This document shows positions 55,858-64,000 of a stretch of 64,000 bases of DNA, piece after piece. The translations under genes and the position numbers were made by a program. The notes beneath the pieces are model-generated. The model was not told where the DNA came from, ran no database searches, and saw only the letters and a list, made by a program, of their open reading frames with translations. This DNA is from Platanthera guangdongensis (Eukaryota; Streptophyta; Magnoliopsida; Asparagales; Orchidaceae): contig CM077153.1 in NCBI GenBank assembly GCA_039583875.1, positions 109,798,568 to 109,862,567 on the forward strand. Reading direction: 5' to 3'. The number at the start of each line of letters is the position of its first letter. Within the stretch, counting starts at the first letter, position 1.

Positions 55858-58623
55858 ATGGACAAGGAAAAGGATTTTGTGAAGCTTCCCCTATGCAACA
55901 AGAACAACTCTCCCATGTGGAAAGAAAGGATCAAATTATTTATGCAAGCTGTGGACCCAAGGATCTTCATGATAGTTGAAAAAGGTCCTTATGTCCCTAT
56001 AACTGTCTCCACTATAGATCCTAAAAAGAAGGTTCCAAAGAAGCTGATGGATTTAGACAAGGACGAGATTGCACTTGTCTCACTAGACAAGAAAGATAAA
56101 AACATTATAGCAAGTGCAGTTGATGACTCATTGCTGCAGAACTTAATCCACTGCCAATCTGCAATGGAGATGTGGCAGTCCTTAGTTACCTTAATGGAAG
56201 GAATAGAAGAAGTGAGGGATGATCGGAGATCCCTCCTCAATTAGAAGTATGAAGCCTTCCGACAGGGAAGCAAAGAGACCATTGCTGATACATTTGAGAA
56301 CTTTTTCAACATAGTGAATGGCCTAAGAGTCTATGGCAGAGTATTCACTAATGGAGAACTGAATGACAAGTTCCTGAGATCCCTGACCAAAGAATGGGAT
56401 AACAAGTGTTGGGTCCGGCGTTCCTTCACTTGACCCGTGACGCTTTGCTACTTATTTAAGAAATTAAGTAGCGCCCTCTCCAACAGTCCGGGCTTTTGGT
56501 GCAGTTGGGTATGCGCTTGATCCTTCAATTGGTATCAGAGGAGGTCACGTGTTCAAGACCGAGGGGGGGGGGGGGGTGCGGGGGGCGCTATTAAATCCTG
56601 ATTTTTCCCTTCTACCTGTGTGGGTCCGGCGGGTCAGGCAACCGTGGACATGTGGTAACCCCACCTCTGAGCCAGGCGGGCCATGTGGTAACTCCATCAC
56701 TGAGCCGACGGGTTGTGCTGGACGCCGGGGGGGGGGGATTGGTTGGTCCGGAGTTCCTTCACTTGACCTGTGGCGTTTTGCTACTTATTCAAGAAATTAA
56801 GTAGCGCCCTCTCCAACAGTCCGGGCTTTTGGTGCAGTTGGGTATGCGCTTGATCCTTCAACAAGGACTGTGCCATCAGGGAGTTTGGGAAGCTGGCTGA
56901 GACAGACCCACAAAATCTCTTCGGGAATCTTATGTCATATGAGCTTCAACTCAACACCGGGAAAGCTGAAGAAGAGAAGTGCAGTTCTGCTCTCAAAGAA
57001 AAATCTGTTGCTCTCAAGGCAGACAGTTCTAGAAAGACAAAGGCTGCCTCCCATGCTCCAGCTCCAGAAATTAGCGAAGAAGAAGAAACTTCTGAGCCTA
57101 GTACCTCAGGCTCTGAGCTATCAGAAGGTGAGTTCTCATTGCTCTCACGTCAGTTCAAGAAATTCTTGAACAAGAAGAAGCAATGGAAAGGCAAGGATGC
57201 CTCCTATAAAAGATCACGACACGATGGTGATCGGCAAAGAAAAGGCTCAAGTAGCCATGACAGGTATTCCTCTAAACAGAGCAAATATGTTTCGACTGAC
57301 ATCATTTGCTATTGTTGAAACAAGCCAGGTCACGTCATCGCCGACTGCCCTCATTAGAAGGAGGGTGGTAGAAGAGAAGAAAATAAATCCTCATACAACA
57401 AGAAGAGGAAAGAGAAGAGCCTGATAGCCAAAAAGAGCAAGACTATTAGGGACTCTGACTCATCTGAGTCAAGTGAAGAAGAAGAAGCTTATTTTGGGCT
57501 TATGGCTCAAACAGATGATGATCAAGAGCCCCAGTTCACTAGGAAGGTAAATTCCCATACCCCTCTTTCAGATTCTGAAGTTTCTGAACATGATTGTGAT
57601 GATAGCTCCTCTGACGATGAGTCAGAACTAATGGCCCAGTACAAGGAGTTAATCATGGCTTACGACAAATGTCGTCGAGTCGTTAAGACTCAGGCTAAAG
57701 AGATCAAATCTCTAAAAGCCGAAGAGAGCATCTTGAGAGAGAAGGTCGCAAAGACTGACTCCCTCGAAGAAAACTTCAATAATGCAATTGAAGAATATAA
57801 CAAGGCTCTTGAGCACCTTGACCTCAAAGAGAAAATCATCAAGGAATTGGAAGACCAACTTGCAGCTGAAAAGAAACTGGTTAAAAGTTTCTCGAAGCCC
57901 AAGACGGTTTTTCCATTCATTGTTGAATTCTCAGCCAAGGCCATGGGTGCCAGATTAGGCCATAAAGATGCCCCTAGTAAATCCTCTAGGAGAAACAAGA
58001 ATCAACGGAAGAATAAGGCCGCCAAAAAGGCCTTTGCCAAAGAGAAGGGGAAAGCCCCTCAGGATCAAACTAAATTCAAGAAAGTCATCTTTCCATCAAA
58101 TGAGTTTGATTTTGACTCATCCTATGGGCACTTTACTAGGCCTACCTATGTAGAGCCAAAGTTCCGCTATCAAGGATGGACTCGACCCCGAAACTTTGGC
58201 GAAAGTGTCTTTAAGGCACCTTATGAAGAAGTTATTCTTCACAGCTATGGCCCTTTCAATCATGGGCATAATTTCAAGAAGGCACCAAAGACAAAGCCTA
58301 TTGTAGAAAGGCCTCCTAAGGAAAAGAAGACATGTGATTGTCATTATCACGAAGCTTCTTCCTCCTAGAATGCTGCCCCTGCTAGACCACAATTACAAAA
58401 GGTCAAGCAGGAGATCTTGATGCAAAGATACAACAAATTTGACTGTTGGTGCTGTGACAAGGTTGGTCACTTCGACATAGATTGCTGGTTCAATTCCAGA
58501 AATGTTGCAACCCCTCATGTTAGCAACATGAGAAAGACCGCTCATAATGCTAACACTTGCATGGGGAGTACTCTAACCCGAGACCAAGGACCCAAACGTG
58601 TTTGGGTTCCTAAGGCAAACTGA
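55858..58623 (+). pseudogene. gag: SIRE-type gag with two CCHC knuckles, TRIM-disrupted
   Basis: One frame from MDKEKDFVKLPLCNKNN. The copia gag core (W-K-E-R-I-K-L-F-M-Q, ALVSLDKKDKNIIASAV, C-Q-S-A-M-E-M-W) reaches a TAG at 56242. It then runs to WDNK at 56406, where a TRIM is inserted. It resumes at 56866 with CAIREFGKLAE. A first zinc knuckle (about 57304-57345) is broken by TGA at its second Cys. An acidic/coiled-coil region follows (57502-58368). The second knuckle, C-W-C-C-x4-H-x4-C, is intact (about 58444-58485). It ends at GPKRVWVPKAN with TGA. Removing the TRIM leaves one continuous frame with four stops. Confidence 0.9.
56407..56860 (+). mobile_element. TRIM (miniature LTR retrotransposon), 454 bp
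   Basis: Two 121-bp terminal repeats (56407-56527 and 56740-56860) begin TGTTGGGTCC/TGGTTGGTCC and both end ATGCGCTTGATCCTTCA. A PBS (ATTGGTATCAGAGG) follows the first. A G-rich polypurine run (56727-56738) precedes the second. The target duplication ACAAG is perfect (56402-56406 and 56861-56865). The ~212-bp interior has no coding capacity, so the element must have used another element's proteins. It carries poly-G runs that may vary in length. Confidence 0.95.
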
Positions 58624-58629
58624 TTTTGA

Positions 58630-59067
58630 TTGCAGGTATGTCCAAAGGCCAACAAAACACCTATCTGGTATTTGGACAGCGGATGCTCTCGGCATATGAC
58701 CAGGACTAGAAGCCTCATTCAGAACTTTGCTTCAGTCATGAACGGACCAAAGGTCATCTTCGGAGGTTCAGACCGTGGAATTACTAGAGGCTATGGTATG
58801 ATTACTAACGACAATATATCCTTCTCGGACGTGGCTTATGTCAAAGGATTGGAACACAATCTCATAAGTATAAGCCAACTCTGCGATAAAGGATACATAG
58901 TAGAATTCCATGCTGATAAGTGCTTGATAAAATCCGTTGACAATATGGAAATGATTCTATCCGGCACTCGAAGCATGAATATTTTCTGTTTAAATTTCAT
59001 TTGTATAGATTCCTCTACACCAGTATGTCTTTTAGCAAAAGATAGTGCATCCCTTGGTGACCAATGA
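58630..59067 (+). pseudogene. pol: SIRE-type protease and pre-integrase
   Basis: The copia protease active site is in IWYLDSGCSRHMT (D-S-G, intact) close to the start. FGGSDRGITRGYGMI and DVAYVKGLEHNLISISQLCD follow, as in SIRE-type proteases. The frame is the same as gag but is separated from it by two TGA codons (58621 and 58627). It ends at TGA, where the pre-integrase W-H-K-R-L should start, a TGG to TGA change. Confidence 0.88.
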
Positions 59068-60741
59068 CACAAGAGACTAGTATATATTAATTTCAAAACT
59101 ATTAGTAAATTATTTTCAATGAACTTAGTACGTGATGCCCCAAATGTCAAGTGCGTCAAAGATAGACCTTGTCATGCATGCATAAAAGGCAAGCAAACAA
59201 GGGATACATTTATAAGCATTATTGGCAAATACTCTAACAGATGTCTCCATCTATTGCACATGGACTTGTTTAGTCCACTACAAATTAGAAGTTTGGGAGG
59301 TAAGGATTATACGTTGGTAATTGTTGATGATTACTTGTGCTTTGCGTGGGTGTTCTTTCTGAAACACAAGTCAGATACCTTCGACACCTTTACTAATTTT
59401 GTCAGGCAAGTCCAGAATGAATACAACTGCTCCATAGTCAAAATCAGAAGTGACAATGGAACAGAGTTCAAATCTAGGGCCATGACAAAATTCTGTGAAA
59501 GCTTAGGTATCTTTCATGAGTTTTACTCTCCTCATACTCCACAACAGAACAGAGTGGCTGAGAGAAGGAACAGAACACTCATAGAGGCCTTCAGGACTAT
59601 GTTGAGTGATGCTTCACTTTCGGAGTACTTCTGGGCTGAAGTCGTCAACACTGCATGCCACGTGCAAAATAGACCACTCATAAACAAAAACCACGATAAG
59701 ACACCTTACGAACTAATGAAAGGCAGGAAACCAACAGTCTCATACTTCAGAATCTTTGACTGTAAATGCTTCGTACTTAACAATGGTAAGTATCATACCA
59801 CCAAGTTCAGCGAAAAGAGTTTTGAAGGTATTTTTGTAGGTTATAGTAGCCATAGTAAGGCATATATGATATTTAATAGAAAAACCCTGGTGGTAGAAGA
59901 ATCGATACACGTTGTATTTGACGAGACGAGTTTGCTGCACAGCAACTCCACTAGTGTGCTCATTGAAGATGCAGGTGCAAAGCTGAAAGAAACTAGCTTG
60001 GATGAACCGTACGAAGACAAAGGCGAAAAGTTCATCAAGATAACAACTTCAACCCCTATTGGAGAGGCTGATGATCAAGATGAAGAAGTCATCCTAGATG
60101 AGGAAATCACTCCAGTGATAGCAGATAATCAAGATGCAAGAACTTTACAACTCAGACATCTGAAGGATCACCACATGGACCAGATCATAGGAGATCCCCG
60201 GGACGGTGTCAGAACACGAAGAGGTACAACTAGCGAAAATCTTTATTTAAGTTTTCTCTCGCAGGTTGAGCCAAAGAAGTTTGAGGAAGCAAACTCAGAT
60301 GCATCGTGGATATTGGTAATGGAAGAAGAGCTGAATCAGTTCAAGCGCTGCAATATGTGGAAGCTTGTTCAAAGACCCAAAGGAAAGAACGTCATTGGAA
60401 CGAAATGGGTCTACAGGAAAAAGATGGACGAAGACGGGACGATCATAAAGAACAGGGCCAGACTCGTCGCTAAAGGCTATCGTCAAGAAGACGGAATCGA
60501 CTTCGACCAGATGTATGCTCCAGTGGCAAGGCTGGAGGCAATAAGGTTGTTCCTAGCATATGCTGCATTCAAAGGCTCCACCGTCTATCAGATGGACGTG
60601 AAGTCTGCCTTCCTAAATGGTAACATAAAGGAGGAAGTGTATGTGGAACAACATCCAGGTTTTGTTTATCCTAACTTTCCTGATTATGTCTATTTCCTGC
60701 ACAAGGCCCTATATGGTCTGAAACAAGCTCCTCGAGCTTAG
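59068..60741 (+). pseudogene. pol: SIRE-type integrase and N-terminal reverse transcriptase
   Basis: It opens with the remains of the HHCC region (HKRLVYIN...[12 protein letters not shown], with G replaced by V). The integrase core then has [40 protein letters not shown] and [18 protein letters not shown], and the DDE positions appear present. The RT starts [18 protein letters not shown] and includes [30 protein letters not shown] and [12 protein letters not shown]. It stops at QAPRA, where TAG replaces the expected Trp. A frameshift follows within ~90 bp. Confidence 0.9.
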
Positions 60742-60833
60742 TATGAGACGTTGTCTAGCTTTCTACTTGAGAACAATTCGCTAGGGGAAAGATAGACAAG
60801 ACATTATTTCTTAGGGAAATTTAAGGCAAGATT

Positions 60834-61795
60834 TTGCTAGTGCAAATCTATGTAGACGATATTATTTTTGGCTCTACAGACGACAACCTCTGCAAAAAGT
60901 TCTCAAAACTTATGCAAGGGAAGTTCGAAATGAGCAGTATGGGCGAGCTGAAGTATTTCTTAGGGCTTCAGGTGAAACAATCTGAAGATGGAATTTTCAT
61001 CTCACAGACCAAGTTCACCAAAGAGCTGATTAAGAAATTCGGAATGGAGAACGCAACCTCTATGAGGACTCCAATGGGCTCAACTATGTCTCTGGACAAG
61101 GATGAAAAAGGGAAACCTTTTGATGAAACCAAGTACAGAAGCATAATTGGATCCTTGCTCTACCTTACTGCCAGTAGACCCGACATAATATTTTCAACAT
61201 GTGTCTGTGCTAGATTTCATGTGAACTCTAAAGAATCTCACTACGCTACTGCAAAGCGGATTTTGAGATACCTTAAAGGCACACCAAATCTTGGCTTATG
61301 GTACCCAAGAAGTAATGACAGCGAACTAATTGGTTTTTTAGATGCAGATTTTACAGGAAGCAAAGATGACAGGAAAAGCACCTCCGGGACGTGCCAATTC
61401 TTTGTAAGAAGGCTAATCTCTTGGAGTAGTAAGAAGCAGAACTGTGTCGCAATCTCAACGACCGAGTCAGAGTACATCTCTGCAGGCAGTTGCTGTGCAC
61501 AGTTACATTGGATAAGAAATCAATTTGAGGATTACAACATGCAGTTCAAGAATATCCCATTGTTTGCGACTCTCCCAGCGCAATTGCAATTGCCAACAAT
61601 CCAGTCTCGCACAGTCTGACAAAGCATATCGAGCAAAGGTATCATTTCATCCGGGAGCATGTAGAGCATGGGGACATAGATCTCCAATATGTCTCCATAG
61701 ACAGGCAAGTTGCAGATATCTTCACGAAGCCGCTGGACGAGACCAAGTTCTCATTCTTCAAAACTGAACTTGGGATGCTCAACAAGGAAGATTAG
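60834..61795 (+). pseudogene. pol: SIRE-type RT C-terminus and RNase H
   Basis: The catalytic YVDD is in LVQIYVDDIIFGSTDD, followed by MGELKYFLGLQVKQSEDGIF, YRSIIGSLLYLTASRPDI and AKRILRYLKGTPNLGLWY. RNase H has GFLDADFTGSKDDRKSTSG, WSSKKQNCVAISTTESEY and then a frameshift near 61562. The tail continues in another frame (LTKHIEQRYHFIREHVEHG, VADIFTKPLDETKF) to TAG at 61793. Apart from the frameshift the domains are well kept. Confidence 0.9.
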
Positions 61796-62359
61796 AGCAG
61801 TTTGGATATCAAGAAAGCAAAGGAAATTAAAAGGTTAGTCAAAATCTGGGCTTTCAAAATTTTATTCTCTCTCCGACTCAAGTAAAACTTCACCTACTCG
61901 AGACACTAAAGGACCTACTCGTGTAGTCCATTTAACTTACTCGAGTAAGGCAATTAATGTACTCGTGTAGTACTCTTCATCTACTCGAGTCATTACAGAT
62001 TCTCCTACTCGAGTACCTTCTATAGACCTACTCGAGTAACTCCTATAGACCTACTCGAGTAACTCATATAGACCTACTCAAGTAACTCCCTATCTACTCG
62101 AGTACCTCTCTTGGGTCTCGTGTATGTCTCTTTGATTTTTTTTAAAAATTTTCCTGTGCCGCCTTTCATTTTAAGTTATTTCCTTCTCGATGATTAGACA
62201 TAAACCTAGGGTTTATAAATTCGAAATTCCAAATAAATTCTACACGAAATCATTTTCAATCACTCGAGTACCCGTCCGCCGCTTCATCTTCTTTCGAGAA
62301 ATTACAAAGCCGCGACTGTTCCTCTTCCCCCCGACAGAGTTTTTCCCATTTTCTGGATC
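61796..62359 (+). other. Spacer between pol and env-like ORF
   Basis: This non-coding stretch contains the second CTCGAG-type array (61877-62122), then an AT-rich run and a GC-richer leader before the ATG at 62360. No splice acceptor stands out that would clearly serve a subgenomic mRNA for the env-like ORF. Confidence 0.5.
61877..62122. repeat. Second array of CTCGAG-type palindromes (12 units)
   Basis: Cores are at 61877, 61897, 61918, 61940, 61962, 61984, 62008, 62031, 62054, 62077, 62097 and 62117. They read CTCGAG in seven and CTCAAG or CTCGTG in five. Intervals are 20-24 bp throughout. The flanks CTA and TA(G/A) match the LTR array. Confidence 0.92.
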
Positions 62360-64000
62360 ATGGCCGCCGTCTCCAAGATAGGTGTGGGTTCAGAACTCGT
62401 TACCGCCGGGATCACCGAGCTTTCAGACGACTTTCACAACTTGTTGATTCTTCTAGACACCGCAGGGCTCTCCTTCATCCTGCAAGAACCCTGCCAGATT
62501 CTCTTCCCGGAGGTAGCCGAATTCTTCTCAAATCTGAAGGTCAAGCGACATGGACTAGTCCTGAAATCAAAAGTGAAAGGTTTGAAAATTAAACTCTCCA
62601 AGACCACTGTCTCTTAACTTCTCCGATTGCCGATAGTAGACGAAGATGATGACTTTGATGATGAAGATTCTGACAGAACAGCCTTATTCTGTGGCATTTC
62701 GGCTGATGCTCAGTATATCAAAAGGTCCGACATGAACGCAGAAGGAAAGTTTCTGGTTGATATTATTGGCAAGATTTTGCTGTGCAAGACAAACTCCATA
62801 AGAGACATTCCACTGTATTTCTTCGACATAATGCAAGTCATTGTCTGCCGCAAGAAATATCAGTTTGGCATGCTGATTCTGGACAAAATCAAGGACAGCT
62901 TAAAGTCCCCCAACTTCGCCAGAATTATCTCTCTGCTCCTCCATGAAACAAATCCTCAGGTATTCGACTTCTCCAAAGGGACCCCACTTCATCACATGAA
63001 GAAGGTCTCCATTTCTTCTATTCAGAGATGGGAGCTCAAACTGAAGAATCCTGCCCAAGCTGCTAAGCTCTCAGAAGTTCCAGCAGATCCATCATTAGAA
63101 GACAGGACTCCATCTCCCTCTCCTCATCATGTGGCCAGCTCCTCTGGTGCACCAAGTGAGGGGGAGCCTGCTCCTTCTATCTCAGTCAAGAAGCCCTCCC
63201 CTCAGCTAGCAATTTCTTCCCTACATCATACACCTCAAACTCCAGCAACTCGTTCAGATCAGATACCTCAAGAATCCCTTCTCTCAACAGCTGCTGCTAT
63301 AGATGCAATGATTGCAGAACTTATTGAAGAAGTGCTGCCTATTCCTCCTCCTCCTCTATCTCCTCCAACTCCATCCTCTAAATGTCTCAAGGACTCAACT
63401 CCAGCATAATCTCCTGCTACCCTCAAAAACCAACAAGATACAATTCTTCTTTCAGCTGAATCCTCTCCTGAGCCAGCTGAGGCCCCTCTCAGAAACCTAT
63501 ATTTCTCTATCCCTTATGATATAGAAGACAGGGATGCTATAATTCATACAACAAGGGATGAAAGCTCTGTGATTATTGGAGAAATACCTCCCTGGGTAAC
63601 TCCTCCTCTCCCTTCTGCTCTTCCTACATCTGCTGCTCCTTCCACTGCTCCTGCTACAGACTCTTCCTCCTCAGATTTGCTGCAATAGATTGCACTGCTT
63701 CTTCAAGAAAAGAGAAATTATTTTGATACTTCTCTAAAGACTGTAACTGACAAGGTAACTACTCTCGAGACTGAGATGAACAGAGGCTTTGCTGAAATTC
63801 AGCATAACACTGACAAGCTCAAGTACTTATTTCAACTTGGTGGCAAAGCCCTAGACCACACTATCACTAGTGTTGGAAATGTTATGGAACAAGGTGTTAC
63901 GCTTGCAAATAATCAAATAGATCTAGATAAGAGAAATGAAGCAAACAAAGTGAAAATCTGTGAAGAAGTTGGCCTCTTTAAAGAAGATGCTTTAGCCAGG
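62360..64000 (+). pseudogene. SIRE env-like ORF (plant transposon protein domain), partial
   Basis: One frame from MAAVSKIGVGSELVTAG to the window end, with TAA at 62615, TAA at 63407 and TAG at 63686. Residues ~1-85 hold LFPEVAEFFSNLKVKRHGL and LKIKLSKTTVS. After the first stop comes an acidic run and the conserved core NAEGKFLVDIIGKILLCKT ... RKKYQFGMLILDKIKDSLK. A Pro/Ser-rich linker follows, then from ~63700 a coiled coil (VTDKVTTLETEMNRGFAEI). No signal peptide or membrane span is visible, so 'envelope' is only a positional label. The ORF is homologous to 3071-4172. Confidence 0.85.

Larger units (their letters stand above)
53771..64000 (+). mobile_element. SIRE-type Ty1/copia element, 5' end to env-like ORF
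   Basis: Parts in order: 5' LTR (53771-55773), tRNA-Met PBS, gag with two CCHC knuckles, protease, integrase, RT, RNase H, a repeat-bearing spacer and an env-like ORF that runs past the window. The 3' LTR is outside. The long LTR, double-knuckle gag, IYVDDIIFGS RT and extra 3' ORF are features of the SIRE/Maximus lineage. Gag and pol have several stops and two frameshifts, so it is inactive. A TRIM sits in gag. Confidence 0.93.

Noticed and set aside
62360..64000. True retroviral envelope gene
   Set aside because: No signal peptide, fusion peptide or transmembrane span is visible; only position and lineage suggest the name.

Overview
The window is a block of nested LTR retrotransposons from a large, repeat-rich seed-plant (angiosperm) genome. 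The evidence is the element lineages: SIRE-type and Angela-type Ty1/copia, Tekay/Del-type Ty3/gypsy chromoviruses with LTRs of 2.4-5.4 kb, and one TRIM. I see no host gene, rRNA, tRNA or CRISPR array. The species cannot be named from the sequence alone.

Layout. 1-4172: internally deleted SIRE-type copia (+), consisting of the 3' part of an LTR, a gag tail and an env-like ORF, with pol missing. 4177-~10410: Tekay-like chromovirus A (-), with its 3' LTR, decayed pol, protease and the end of gag. 10411-11590 and 52131-53770: two pieces of an unidentified element X that encodes a charged, coiled-coil protein. X is apparently split by chromovirus B (-; LTRs 11591-16424 and 47304-52130). B's primer-binding site is split by a 26-kb block (21306-47291) flanked by a 7-bp direct repeat. 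That block is a head-to-tail, deletion-riddled array E (+) of the same family. Array E holds two Angela copias (-), one apparently inside the gag of the other. The inner Angela holds chromovirus D (+; 24932-40906), which is complete with two ~5.42-kb LTRs and a perfect 5-bp target duplication. The deepest nesting is therefore X > B > E > Angela 1 > Angela 2 > D. 53771-64000: second SIRE-type copia (+) with a 2.0-kb LTR, gag, pol and an env-like ORF that runs off the window. A 454-bp TRIM with a perfect 5-bp target duplication sits in its gag.

Almost every coding region is broken. The commonest visible lesion is CAG to TAG or TGG to TAG/TGA, as expected from deamination of methylated cytosine in silenced repeats. 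D is youngest by nesting order: its 977-codon pol is open, although gag and the protease/pol junction are broken.

The most interesting signals are structural. (1) Both SIRE-type LTRs carry a tandem array of small hairpins in the transcribed leader. The stems differ in sequence but still pair, and a GAG/TGTAG linker is constant. (2) Chromoviruses A, B and D each have an intron-like GT-AG segment at the same place and phase between gag and protease. (3) The B and D LTRs are otherwise hard to align, but share a ~91-bp near-identical block and AT-rich stem-loops whose loops contain GTATGGG or close variants. (4) The second SIRE-type element carries two arrays of a CTCGAG-centred palindrome repeated about every 21-22 bp.
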